From positions 1 to 64,000 of the forward strand of contig JABURS010000030.1 of assembly GCA_014762505.1 (NCBI GenBank): DNA of 64,000 nt, in the 5' to 3' direction. Each line of letters starts with the position of its first letter. Position 1 is the stretch's first letter. The stretch comes from Chromatiales bacterium (lineage in GTDB: Bacteria; Pseudomonadota; Gammaproteobacteria; SpSt-1174). Made by a program: the position numbers and the translations under genes. This document shows, piece after piece, positions 42,682-51,034 of this stretch. The notes under the pieces were generated by a model, which was not told the DNA's origin, searched no databases, and worked only from the letters and a program-made list of their open reading frames with translations.

Positions 42682-43434
42682 TCACCCCTGGTCGTGCAGG
42701 TCGCAGGGCCTGCGGTATTCCTCCGGGACGTTCGGCGGGCACTTGCCGCACTGCTCGTTGCCCGGCACGGCGAAGTCGATCTTGCGTGGGTAGGGCAGGT
42801 CGAGTCCGTCCATGATGGCAACGAACTCGGCCTCGCCCCTGCCGCCGCCCAGGCGTGGATTGCGCTTCTTCTCCTGAGCGATGGTGGAGATGTAACGCCC
42901 CTCGTAGTCGTGACAGGGGTAGACGATGGTATCGTCCGGCAGGCTGAACAGCTTGTCGTGCACGCTGCGATACAGCGTGTGTGCATCACCGGACTGGAAG
43001 TCGGTACGTCCGCAGGCATCGATCAGCAGCGCATCGCCGGTAAAGAGCAGCGTGTGGGTATCGGTGTCGACGCGGTAGCAGTGGTGATGCGAGGTATGGC
43101 CGGGCGTGAACAGCGGGTGCAGCGTGATGGAGCCCACCGTCAGCGGCTCGCCCTCCTTCAGCCCCAGGTCGGCACATGCCGGCATTTCCACCGCCGGATA
43201 GGCGACCTTGCAGCCGGTGCGGCTGCGCAGCACGCTCGCGCCGGTCAGGTGATCGGCATGGTGATGCGTGTCGACCGTCCAGGCGAGCGTCAGCCCGAGT
43301 TCCTCCAGTACCTTCAGGTCGCGCTCGACCGTATCCAAGGCCGGGTCGATCAGCACGGCCTGTCGTGTATCCGGGCAACCGAGCAGGTAGGTATAGGTGC
43401 TGGAGTCCGGTTCGTAAAGCTGGCGAAAGATCAT
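42682..43434 (-). CDS. Persulfide dioxygenase-like MBL-fold protein (ETHE1 / SdoA type)
   Basis: The 250-residue protein has a metallo-beta-lactamase fold with the THHHADH motif (His57, His59, Asp61, His62), FTPGHTSHHHCY with the next metal His, and FTGDALLIDACGRTDFQ, which is characteristic of ETHE1-like dioxygenases. Such enzymes oxidise glutathione persulfide to sulfite. The C-terminal segment (about 225-250) is unusual in having a Cys-rich GNEQCGKCPPNVP stretch. The start at 43434 fits the family. It converges on the GST gene and faces away from tsdB. The 270-base gap to tsdB (43435-43704) has no gene I can support. Confidence 0.87.
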   Translation of the reverse strand: MIFRQLYEPDSSTYTYLLGCPDTRQAVLIDPALDTVERDLKVLEELGLTLAWTVDTHHHADHLTGASVLRSRTGCKVAYPAVEMPACADLGLKEGEPLTVGSITLHPLFTPGHTSHHHCYRVDTDTHTLLFTGDALLIDACGRTDFQSGDAHTLYRSVHDKLFSLPDDTIVYPCHDYEGRYISTIAQEKKRNPRLGGGRGEAEFVAIMDGLDLPYPRKIDFAVPGNEQCGKCPPNVPEEYRRPCDLHDQG

Positions 43435-43704
43435 GGTCTCGTCCTCTGGCTGTGGGCGTGCGCGGCCTGTCAGTCCAGGCCTTTCCGCATCCTTGTGTAT
43501 CTGACGTCCGCACTCAAGTTTCAGCACGAACTACGCGGTTGTCGGGCCCCGGCTTTGGGGATTGCAGCGGCGTCCTGCCGCCCGACACGCATTCGGCCAA
43601 GGGGCAGAAGGGAGAGTGCAGCGACGCGCACGGCGGGTGACGCGTTTGCTAGACTCCGGGATGTTGTCCACGCCGCAAGACGCAATGCACATCGGGAGCC
43701 AATC

Positions 43705-44376
43705 ATGCCAGTGCGACTGACAAAAGGTCTTTTGTTCCTGCTGCCCCTGCTCGGGCTACATGCCCCAGCCGCCCTGGCGATGGGTGATGCGGCGGCGGGC
43801 CGGACCATTGCCATGCAGGGCAATGGCAAGGGGGCGGTGGCCTGCGTCAGTTGCCACGGGGCCGCCGGCGAGGGGAATGCCGCGGCCGGCTTTCCGCGCC
43901 TGGCCGGCCTGAATGCCGAATACCTCGTCAAGCAGCTGCAGGACTACAAGGCCGGCACACGGCAGAACCCGGTCATGCAGCCCTTCGGCGCCGCCCTCAC
44001 CAGCCAGGAGATGCTGGATGTGGCGGCCTACTACGCGAGGCTCGAACCGACCGGCAGCCAGGGGCCTGCCGATGACAACGCCCTGGGCGAGAAGCTCGCA
44101 CTGCGTGGCGACTGGGGCAACGACATCCCGGCCTGTGTCAGCTGCCATGGCCCCGGCGGGCGTGGTATCGATCCCTATTTCCCGGCCATCGCGGGTCAGC
44201 ACGCGGGTTATATCCGGTCGCAGATCCAGGCCTGGAAGGGCGGCACCCGCAAGAACGACGCCAATGACCTCATGCGCGTGGTGGCCGAGCGGATGACCGA
44301 TGAACAGATCGAGGCGGTGTCCCGGTATTTCGCCGGCCAGCCCCCCGTGAAACCGACCTCGGGAGACAAGCCATGA
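43705..44376 (+). CDS. tsdB: Diheme cytochrome c TsdB (cytochrome c4-like)
   Basis: The 223-residue protein has a signal peptide (LLFLLPLLGLHAPAALA) and two heme c motifs, CVSCH at Cys47-His51 and CVSCH at Cys144-His148. Each belongs to a cytochrome c-like half with a distal Met in the second part. Its stop codon overlaps the start of tsdA (ATGA). TsdB is the electron acceptor partner of TsdA and passes electrons from thiosulfate to the respiratory chain. The start is the ATG at 43705 after GGGAGCCAATC. Confidence 0.85.
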   Translation: MPVRLTKGLLFLLPLLGLHAPAALAMGDAAAGRTIAMQGNGKGAVACVSCHGAAGEGNAAAGFPRLAGLNAEYLVKQLQDYKAGTRQNPVMQPFGAALTSQEMLDVAAYYARLEPTGSQGPADDNALGEKLALRGDWGNDIPACVSCHGPGGRGIDPYFPAIAGQHAGYIRSQIQAWKGGTRKNDANDLMRVVAERMTDEQIEAVSRYFAGQPPVKPTSGDKP

Positions 44377-45290
44377 TTCGCCAGGTCCTGCTGTTTCTCT
44401 GCGCGTTCTGCCTGAGCGCGACGCTGGCTGCCGAGCAGACGCGCGACTATCAGGTCGAGCTGCCCGCCTCGCCGGACAATGCCCCCGGGTTCACGCCCCC
44501 GCCCGAGTCCGAGATCCCGGATGACCAGTTCGGTGAGATGGTGCGTTACGGTCGCGACCTGTTCGTGAACACCCAGCAGCTACGCGGCAAGTACGTCGGC
44601 AATGACATGAACTGCGTGAACTGTCATGTCGATGCCGGCCGGCGCGCCGACTCCGCACCGCTGTGGGCCGCCTATACCATGTATCCCGCCTACCGGAAGA
44701 AGAACGACCGGGTGAATACCATGGAAGAGCGCATCCAGGGCTGCTTCCGCTACAGCATGAACGGCAGCCCGCCGCCATCCGGTAGCCCCGAACTCACCGC
44801 GCTGATCACCTACCACTACTGGCTGGCCAAGGGGGCGCCTACCGGTGTGGCGCTGGAGGGGCGTGGTTATCCGAAGCTGGATGCGCCGGAGAAGAAGCCG
44901 GACATCCGGCGCGGCCGCGAGGTCTTCCAGGCACAGTGCGCCATCTGCCACGGCGACGACGGCATGGGGCGCATGGCCGAGGGCGAGGTCGCCTTCCCGC
45001 CGCTGTGGGGCGAGGGCTCCTACAACTGGGGCGCGGGCATGCACCGCGTCAATACGGCGGCCGCCTTCATCCATTCCAACATGCCGCTGGGCAAGCCCTA
45101 CAGCCTGAGCGAACAGCAGGCCTGGGACGTGGCGGCCTACATCAACAGCCACGAACGCCCGCAGGACCCGCGCCACGAGGGCGACCTCAAGGCCACCGAC
45201 CAGACCTTCCACGCCCACCAGTGCTTCTATGGCGACAAGATCGACGGGCAGGCGCTGGGGACACGCTCCTATCCAAACCCGTTGGAGTAG
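44373..45290 (+). CDS. tsdA: Thiosulfate dehydrogenase TsdA
   Basis: The 305-residue protein has a signal peptide (LLFLCAFCLSATLAAE) and two heme sites. Heme 1 is at CVNCH (Cys81, Cys84, His85) with the characteristic axial Cys124 in QGCFRYSMNG. Heme 2 is at CAICH (Cys189-His193). The blocks SAPLWAAYTMYPAYRKKN, FPPLWGEGSYNWGAGMHRVN and AFIHSNMPLG match TsdA. It converts two thiosulfate to tetrathionate in the periplasm, or the reverse. The gene overlaps tsdB by four bases, the expected TsdBA arrangement. It ends in TAG. The 234-base gap after it holds only a doubtful small frame. Confidence 0.93.
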   Translation: MIRQVLLFLCAFCLSATLAAEQTRDYQVELPASPDNAPGFTPPPESEIPDDQFGEMVRYGRDLFVNTQQLRGKYVGNDMNCVNCHVDAGRRADSAPLWAAYTMYPAYRKKNDRVNTMEERIQGCFRYSMNGSPPPSGSPELTALITYHYWLAKGAPTGVALEGRGYPKLDAPEKKPDIRRGREVFQAQCAICHGDDGMGRMAEGEVAFPPLWGEGSYNWGAGMHRVNTAAAFIHSNMPLGKPYSLSEQQAWDVAAYINSHERPQDPRHEGDLKATDQTFHAHQCFYGDKIDGQALGTRSYPNPLE

Positions 45291-45372
45291 ACGTTTTCCT
45301 GCTGGGGACCCGGTTAAGCGGAGAGAGGGCTTTCCTCTCTTCCAGTTTGTCCTGCATCAGCGGTAATAGGCC

Positions 45373-45540
45373 CTAAGTCCGTGCCTTCACCTCAAGGTAA
45401 TGTTTGTCGGGATGGTCGAGTGCAATAACGTCTTTCTTGTCCCAGGTCATCACGTACAGGTCATGGATGGTGCTAATGTTTTCGCATTCCAGTCCCTCCT
45501 GATACCGACAGCCGGATCCCTCTCTTGTCCTATCGAACAT
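45373..45540 (-). CDS. Doubtful 55-residue ORF or gene remnant upstream of sulP
   Basis: A frame from ATG at 45540 to TAG at 45373 encodes 55 residues ending DLYVMTWDKKDVIALDHPDK and HYLEVKART. The C-terminal half reads like protein rather than noise and lies in lower-GC DNA, but there is no ribosome binding site and the 5' part overlaps the sulP start. It could be a decaying gene fragment or an unannotated small protein. I know no homologue. Confidence 0.22.
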   Translation of the reverse strand: MFDRTREGSGCRYQEGLECENISTIHDLYVMTWDKKDVIALDHPDKHYLEVKART

Positions 45541-47276
45541 TTCTGAGTCACTGGCCGGCCTTTGCCGCCGGGTTGCGTTCGGCCTGGGGGGCGGGTTATG
45601 GCCCGGGCGAGTTGCGGCGTGACCTGCTCGCCGGTGTGACGGTGGGTATCGTGTCGCTCCCGCTCTCCATGGCCCTGGCCATCGCCATCGGTGTGCCGCC
45701 GCAGCATGGTCTGTACACCGCGATCATCGCCGGTATCGTCACCGCCCTGGCGGGTGGCTCGCGTTTCAACATCACCGGTCCCACCGCCGCCTTCGTCGCC
45801 ATTCTCTTTCCGATCGTGCAGCAATACGGTGTCGGCGGGCTGATGCTCGCCACGCTGATGGCGGGGCTGATTCTCGTGGTGCTCGGCGTCACCCGCATGG
45901 GGACGCTGATCCGGTACGTGCCGCATCCGGTGGTGCTGGGATTCACCGCGGGGATTGCCGTGGTCATCGCAGCACTGCAGTTGCCGGGCTTTCTCGGTCT
46001 GCAGGTCGCGGGTACGGGCGAGCACTTCGTCGACAACCTCGTGCTGGTCGTCAGGGGGCTGCCGACCCTGCAGCCGGCCGAGTTCGCTGTCGGGGTCTTT
46101 ACCCTGGGGGTGCTCGTCGTCTGGCCGCGGATCTCCGCGCGCCTGCCGGTCTCGCTGCCCGGTCCGCTGGTGGCGCTGGTGCTGGCTGCGGTGGCAGGCT
46201 GGGTGATCAACCACCTGGTGGATGGCCATACCGTTGGCACCATTGCGACGAATTTCCACTGGATGATCGATGGGCGCGAAGGTGGTGGCATCCCGCCCGT
46301 GGCGCCCGGTCTCGTGCTGCCCTGGCAGTTGCCCGGTGCGGATGGTCAGCCGCTGGTCATCACCTTCGGGCTGATACGCGAACTGCTGGCGCCGGCGATC
46401 GCGATCGCCATTCTCGGCGCGATCGAATCCCTGCTCTGCGCGAGCGTGGCGGACGGGATCACCCAGACCCGGCACAACCCCAACGGCGAACTGGTGGGAC
46501 AGGGGCTGGGCAACCTGGTGGCGCCGCTGTTCGGCGGCATTACCGCCACCGCGGCGATCGCCCGCACGGCGACCAATATCCGCAGCGGGGCGGTCTCGCC
46601 GCTGGCCGCCGTGTTCCACTCGCTCACCATCCTGCTGGCCGTGATGAGCCTGGCCGGCCTGCTCGGCCTGGTGCCGATGGCTGCGCTCGCCGCGTTGCTG
46701 CTCGTGGTCGCCTGGAACATGAGCGAGGCCCGGCATTTTCTCCACACCCTGCGTGCGGCACCGGGCGGGGACGTGGCGGTATTGCTCACCAGCTTCGGGC
46801 TCACCGTGCTGTTCGACATGGTGCTGGCCGTGGCGGTGGGGATCGGCCTGGCCGCGGCACTGTTCATCCGGCGCATGGCGCAGATCACCGGCGCCCGGCG
46901 CATGGAGTCACGCGAGCTGCAGTTGCCGGAGGACCTGCCGGCCGAGATCGCGGTGTTCGACATGAACGGCCCGCTGTTCTTCGGTGCCGCGGAAAAGGCC
47001 CTGGACGTGCTGCAGCTCGTGGACGGCAACGTGAAGATCATCGTCGTGGACATGCGCGACGTGACCAGTCTGGACGCCACCGGCATGGTGGCCATCGAGG
47101 GCATGCTCCACACCATGTCCCGCCGCGGGACGGGCCTGGTCTTTGCCGGCCTGCATCCGCGCCTCATCACCAAGCTGCGTCGTGCCGGCGTGCGCAAGAC
47201 ACGCGGTGTGCTGACCTACGCACGCGACATCGACAGTGCCCTGAAGGTGGCGCGACGCTGGGTGGGAGGGGATTGA
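45525..47276 (+). CDS. SulP-family anion transporter with STAS domain
   Basis: The 583-residue protein has the SulP/SLC26 pattern: ELRRDLLAGVTVGIVSLPLS at the start, GLYTAIIAGIVTALAGGSRF with the anion-site region, then NITGPTAAFV and about 12-14 membrane segments in all. A C-terminal STAS domain (about 470-575) begins AEIAVFDMNGPLFFGAAEK. It could move sulfate, bicarbonate or other anions. In this neighbourhood sulfate or bicarbonate is plausible, but the sequence does not decide. The apparent start is TTG at 45525; no better upstream ATG is seen. It is 234 bases downstream of tsdA. Confidence 0.9.
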   Translation: MSYRTFLSHWPAFAAGLRSAWGAGYGPGELRRDLLAGVTVGIVSLPLSMALAIAIGVPPQHGLYTAIIAGIVTALAGGSRFNITGPTAAFVAILFPIVQQYGVGGLMLATLMAGLILVVLGVTRMGTLIRYVPHPVVLGFTAGIAVVIAALQLPGFLGLQVAGTGEHFVDNLVLVVRGLPTLQPAEFAVGVFTLGVLVVWPRISARLPVSLPGPLVALVLAAVAGWVINHLVDGHTVGTIATNFHWMIDGREGGGIPPVAPGLVLPWQLPGADGQPLVITFGLIRELLAPAIAIAILGAIESLLCASVADGITQTRHNPNGELVGQGLGNLVAPLFGGITATAAIARTATNIRSGAVSPLAAVFHSLTILLAVMSLAGLLGLVPMAALAALLLVVAWNMSEARHFLHTLRAAPGGDVAVLLTSFGLTVLFDMVLAVAVGIGLAAALFIRRMAQITGARRMESRELQLPEDLPAEIAVFDMNGPLFFGAAEKALDVLQLVDGNVKIIVVDMRDVTSLDATGMVAIEGMLHTMSRRGTGLVFAGLHPRLITKLRRAGVRKTRGVLTYARDIDSALKVARRWVGGD

Positions 47277-47295
47277 AGTTGGAAGTTGGAAGTTG
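47275..47295. repeat. Three tandem GAAGTTG units
   Basis: Three perfect copies of the 7-base unit GAAGTTG begin at the sulP stop codon and are followed by a degenerate GAAGGCG. They are most likely a slippage product. Confidence 0.7.
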
Positions 47296-47311
47296 GAAGG
47301 CGAAAGTCTAT

Positions 47312-47390
47312 GCGCCACAGAAGGCACAGAGTCCACAGAGAAAGCACATAGCCCGCTTTACCTCTGTGTCCTCTGTGCCCTCTGTGGCGC
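47312..47390. repeat. CACAGAGG/CCTCTGTG inverted repeat element, copy 1
   Basis: GCGCCACAGAAGGCACAGAG (left) and, after about 40 bases, CCTCTGTGCCCTCTGTGGCG (right) are near-perfect inverted arms, each made of 8-9-base sub-repeats. An almost identical element lies at 62663-62739 and a half copy at 57895-57926. This is a dispersed intergenic repeat family able to form a long 3' hairpin. Confidence 0.75.
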
Positions 47391-47420
47391 CTGGATTTTA
47401 CGCCTGACTCCTAACTCCTC

Positions 47421-47798
47421 CTACCACGTCAGTACCTTGCCTGCGGCACCCAGTGACGGCAGGGCCTGGCTGGGGGTGAGCAGCGGCAGGTCCATGGCGA
47501 GGTCATCTTCGCTCATGCCGTTGAGTTCGAGCGACTGGCGGCAGCCGATGACCTGAACGCCGTTGTCGGTGGCGAGTTTCATGAATTCGGCGACGCTCTT
47601 GCCGCCTTCCATGGGATGGATCGTCTCCGCCACGCCCTTTTTCAGCAGTTCGGTGGCGGGGCCCGTGAGGTAGAGGATCACGTTCTGCTCGGCGGCCGCC
47701 GCGGTGGCGGTGAGGAAGAAGGCCGAGGGCAGGCGCCTGGGGTTCTCGGGGCCGGTGATGAGGATGACGACGAGGTCGGCGGGTTGCTGGTCGTTCAT
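47421..47798 (-). CDS. DsrE/DsrF-like family protein
   Basis: The 125-residue protein has the DsrE-like fold: VVILITGPENPRRLPSAFFL opens the domain, then VILYLTGPATELLKKGV, and a Cys in VIGCRQSLELNG at about residue 88. It resembles single-subunit DsrE-family proteins that bind or transfer sulfur through that Cys, but it is not in a dsr operon. It could be a small sulfur-carrier or peroxiredoxin-like protein. GGAGCAGACC precedes the ATG. It lies 42 bases downstream of the old yellow enzyme gene, likely in one transcript. Confidence 0.82.
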   Translation of the reverse strand: MNDQQPADLVVILITGPENPRRLPSAFFLTATAAAAEQNVILYLTGPATELLKKGVAETIHPMEGGKSVAEFMKLATDNGVQVIGCRQSLELNGMSEDDLAMDLPLLTPSQALPSLGAAGKVLTW

Positions 47799-47839
47799 GG
47801 TCTGCTCCTTGCGATTGTGGGTGGTCTTGCGATGGTTGG

Positions 47840-48931
47840 CTACGCCTGTCCGAGGACCGGGTAGTCGGTATAGCCCTTCTCCCCCGGCGTGTAGAAGCTG
47901 TCCGGGTCGGGCGGGTTGAGCGCCGCGCCCTGCTGCCAGCGAGTGGGCAGGTCGGGGTTGGCGAGGAAGTCGCGCCCCACGGCGATGAGCGCGGCACGGC
48001 CGGCGTCGAGGTCGGCCTGGGCGCGTGCGGGGTCGTAGGCGCCGCAGCGGATGACGGGGCCGCCGAAGCGCTCGGCCATGGTCTGTTTGATGTGTTCGGG
48101 TACCTCGGGCGCACCCATGGCCGAGTGGTCGACGAGGTGCAGGTAGACGAGTCCCAGTCGGCCGACGTGCTCGGCCAGCCAGCTGTAGTCGGCGTCCATC
48201 CCGGGGTAGTGCGGCATGTCGTTGAACACGCCATAGGGGGAGAGACGGATGCCGACGTTGCCCGCACCGATGGCGGCGATGGTCGCCTCGGCGATCTCCA
48301 GCAGCAGTCGCGCGCGGTTCTCGATGGGGCCGCCATAGGCATCCTCGCGCCGGTTGCTGGTCGGGCGGATGAACTGTTCGAGCAGGTAGCCGTTGGCCGC
48401 GTGCAGCTCCACGCCGTCGAAACCGGCGGCGATGGCATTTCTCGCCGCCTGCACGAATTCCTCGCGTACCGTGGCGATGTCGTCGGCGGTCATGGCCTCG
48501 GGTTGCGGGTGGGGTTGCAGCCCCTGGGCATCGGTGTAGATCTCGCCCGCGGCGGTGATGGCCGAGGGTGCCAGCACCCGGGCGCCTGCCGGCAGGTTGA
48601 GGGGATGGCCGATGCGCCCGGTGTGCATGAGCTGGACGAAGATCTTCGCCCCGCCGGCATGTGCCGCGGCGGTGACTGCCTGCCAGCCTTCGACCTGGGC
48701 CGGGGAGAAGATGCCGGGGATGCGCGGGTAGCCAAGCCCGTTGGGCGAGGGACTGGTGCCTTCGGTGATGATGAGTCCGGCCGAGGCGCGTTGCCCGTAG
48801 TACTCGGCCATGAGTGCGCCGGGCCGGTTGTCGATGGCACGGTTGCGTGTCATCGGCGCCATCACGATGCGGTTCTGCAGTCGGTGCGGCCCGAGCGTGG
48901 CCGGTTCGAAGATCGGGCGTTGCGAGCTCAT
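47840..48931 (-). CDS. Old yellow enzyme family FMN oxidoreductase (NemA-like)
   Basis: The 363-residue protein is an NADH:flavin oxidoreductase. It opens with RIVMAPMTRNRAIDNRPGAL, carries GFDGVELHAANGYLLEQFI with the substrate-binding His-Asn, and has SNRREDAYGGPIENRARLL. These match N-ethylmaleimide reductase-type enzymes, which reduce activated alkenes and nitro compounds using NAD(P)H. The start at 48931 has AAGGAG upstream. It follows an Rrf2 gene by 26 bases in the same direction, so Rrf2 probably regulates it, as NemR-like regulators do elsewhere. The DsrE-like gene is next. Confidence 0.93.
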   Translation of the reverse strand: MSSQRPIFEPATLGPHRLQNRIVMAPMTRNRAIDNRPGALMAEYYGQRASAGLIITEGTSPSPNGLGYPRIPGIFSPAQVEGWQAVTAAAHAGGAKIFVQLMHTGRIGHPLNLPAGARVLAPSAITAAGEIYTDAQGLQPHPQPEAMTADDIATVREEFVQAARNAIAAGFDGVELHAANGYLLEQFIRPTSNRREDAYGGPIENRARLLLEIAEATIAAIGAGNVGIRLSPYGVFNDMPHYPGMDADYSWLAEHVGRLGLVYLHLVDHSAMGAPEVPEHIKQTMAERFGGPVIRCGAYDPARAQADLDAGRAALIAVGRDFLANPDLPTRWQQGAALNPPDPDSFYTPGEKGYTDYPVLGQA

Positions 48932-48957
48932 GGGGACTCCTTGGGTTGCGGGGTGGG

Positions 48958-49368
48958 TTACATGGCCTGGACGATGTCGGCGAGCGAGGTGTCGGCGAGC
49001 GAGGCCTCGAAGGCCTGCTGGGCGTGGGCGAGATGGGTTGCCAGTGCCGGTCGTACCTTGCAGCTCACCACGCATTGCACGTTTTCCGGATTCTCGTGCA
49101 GACCGACCAGCGGCTGGCCGGCCTGCACGGCGTGATGGATGTCGCGCAGGCTGATCGTGGCGGGGTCGCGGGCGAGGCGGAACCCGCCGTGCTTGCCCCG
49201 CTCGGCCAGGATCAGGCCGGCCAGCGCCAGGTCGCGGAGCAGGCGGCGGATCACCACCGGGTTGGTGTTCACCGTCTGCGACAGCAGCTCCGACGAGGTC
49301 CTGGCATCGAGATAGGCCAGTGCCGTCATGATGTGTACCGCCATGGAGAAGCGGGTATTCGCCGTCAT
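48958..49368 (-). CDS. Rrf2-family transcriptional regulator
   Basis: The 136-residue protein has an Rrf2-type winged helix: FSMAVHIMTALAYLD, then SSELLSQTVNTNPVVIRRLL, then ERGKHGGFRLARD. Only two cysteines follow (NVQCVVSCKV, near residues 99 and 103), not the three of Fe-S members such as IscR and NsrR. It may therefore be a thiol or electrophile sensor of the YwnA/CymR-like type. It heads a leftward unit with the old yellow enzyme and DsrE-like genes and is divergent from a histidine kinase gene; the gap is 66 bases. Confidence 0.9.
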   Translation of the reverse strand: MTANTRFSMAVHIMTALAYLDARTSSELLSQTVNTNPVVIRRLLRDLALAGLILAERGKHGGFRLARDPATISLRDIHHAVQAGQPLVGLHENPENVQCVVSCKVRPALATHLAHAQQAFEASLADTSLADIVQAM

Positions 49369-49434
49369 AATGTAACCTGTATAGTTGCTTTTATAGGGAA
49401 TGCAAGTCCCGTAATGCCCCAGTTATGATGGGGT

Positions 49435-51018
49435 ATGCCCGCCCGTATCGAACATCCCGGCCTGATCTATTCCCTCGTCGGTATCGTCTTCTCCGCCTGC
49501 CTGGCGCTGAGCCTGTATCTCCACCAGCTGGAACGCGAACGTGAACTCGCCGGTCTGCGTACCGCCGTGGCCCAGGAATCGGCGGCCATCCGTGCACGCA
49601 TCGAATACGAGGTGGGGACCACCCTCAATCTCACGCTGGGCCTGGTGGTGTACGTGGCGACCAATCCGCAGCTCGATCAGGCGGAGTTCGATGCAATCGC
49701 GGCCCGGTTGCTGCGGCGCGCCCCGCATCTGCGCAACATCGCCCTGGCCCGTGACAACGTGATCACGCACATGGCACCGCTGGCCGGCAACGAGGCCGCG
49801 CTGGGTTTCCGCTACATGGACAGCCCGGAGCAGCGTGACGGGGTGCTGCGCGCCATTGCCAGCCGCAACACCGTGATCGCCGGACCCGTCAACCTGGTGC
49901 AGGGCGGGCGCGGCTTCATCAGCCGCACGCCCATCTTCCTGGACAGCGAACAGACGCGGTACTGGGGCCTGGCCAGCCTGGTGCTGGATGTGGATGCCTT
50001 CATTGCCCGCACCGGCATGGCCGAGCGGGGGGATGGCCTGCGCTTTGCCCTGCGCGGACGCGATGGCGAAGGTGCGCGGGGCGCCATGATCCACGGTGAT
50101 CCGGATCTGTTCGCGCGGCCGGATGCGTTGCTCTCGACCATCCAGCTGCCCCAGGGAACCTGGCAGCTCGCGGCCTACCCGGCGGATGGCTGGCAGCCGT
50201 CGGGCGAGGCCTCCCGCCTGGCCCTGTATGCGGGGCTGATGTTGTCGCTGCTGGTATCGCTGCTGGTGTTCGCCCTGCTGCGTTCGCTCGGTGCCCTGTC
50301 TGCGGCCAAGCGCCAGGCCGAGCAGGCCAACGCGGTGAAGACGCGTTTCTTCTCCCACATGACACACGAGCTGCGTGCGCCGCTCTCGGCACTGGAGGCG
50401 GCGCTGCAGCAGCTGGCGGACGATGCGGTACGCAGGGACGACGCCCGTGCACGCCCGCTGCTCGACCAGGCCGGGCGTGGTTCCGCACGCCTGGGGCGCG
50501 TCATCGACGACATCCTCGACATCAAGCGGCTGGAGGCGGACGGCATCACCTATGCCTTCGCCCGGTGTCATGTACAGGGGGTGATCGATGATGCGCTGGA
50601 GCAGGTGGAGCCCCTGCTGAGCCAGTATCACAGCCATGTGGAGGTGGAGTCCTATCTGGCGCCGGAGGAGACGATCTGGGGTGATGCCCACCGGCTGGCG
50701 CAGGTGCTCGTGAACCTGCTCGGCAATGCCATCCGTCATTCTCCCGAGGGCTCGACCATCACCCTGCATGCCTCGCGCATCGACGAGCGCCTGCGCATCG
50801 AGGTGATCGACAAGGGGCCGGGGCTGGACGAGGAGGTACTCGCGGCGGTCCTGCGCGACTCGGGGGTGACGCTGCTGGCGGGGGATGCCGGTGGCAGCGG
50901 TCTGGGCCTGAGTCTCAGCCGCCTGATCATCGCGCAGCATCGGGGCGTGCTGGGCGCCTACAACATCGTGGGACGCGGCAGCTCCTTCTATATCGAACTC
51001 CCCGTGCAGCCGGGCTGA
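49435..51018 (+). CDS. Membrane sensor histidine kinase with CHASE-like domain
   Basis: The 527-residue protein has a membrane segment near residues 9-28 (YSLVGIVFSACLALSLYL). A periplasmic CHASE-type domain (about 60-250, including PHLRNIALARDNVI and GPVNLVQGGRGFISRTPIF) and a second membrane segment (about 262-285) follow. Next come the H-box HMTHELRAPLSALE (His311) and an ATPase domain with NLLGNAIRHSPEGS and GSGLGLSLSR. It would sense a small periplasmic ligand, but no response regulator gene is adjacent. Confidence 0.9.
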   Translation: MPARIEHPGLIYSLVGIVFSACLALSLYLHQLERERELAGLRTAVAQESAAIRARIEYEVGTTLNLTLGLVVYVATNPQLDQAEFDAIAARLLRRAPHLRNIALARDNVITHMAPLAGNEAALGFRYMDSPEQRDGVLRAIASRNTVIAGPVNLVQGGRGFISRTPIFLDSEQTRYWGLASLVLDVDAFIARTGMAERGDGLRFALRGRDGEGARGAMIHGDPDLFARPDALLSTIQLPQGTWQLAAYPADGWQPSGEASRLALYAGLMLSLLVSLLVFALLRSLGALSAAKRQAEQANAVKTRFFSHMTHELRAPLSALEAALQQLADDAVRRDDARARPLLDQAGRGSARLGRVIDDILDIKRLEADGITYAFARCHVQGVIDDALEQVEPLLSQYHSHVEVESYLAPEETIWGDAHRLAQVLVNLLGNAIRHSPEGSTITLHASRIDERLRIEVIDKGPGLDEEVLAAVLRDSGVTLLAGDAGGSGLGLSLSRLIIAQHRGVLGAYNIVGRGSSFYIELPVQPG

Positions 51019-51034
51019 GGGCCCGGCTTGGCAC

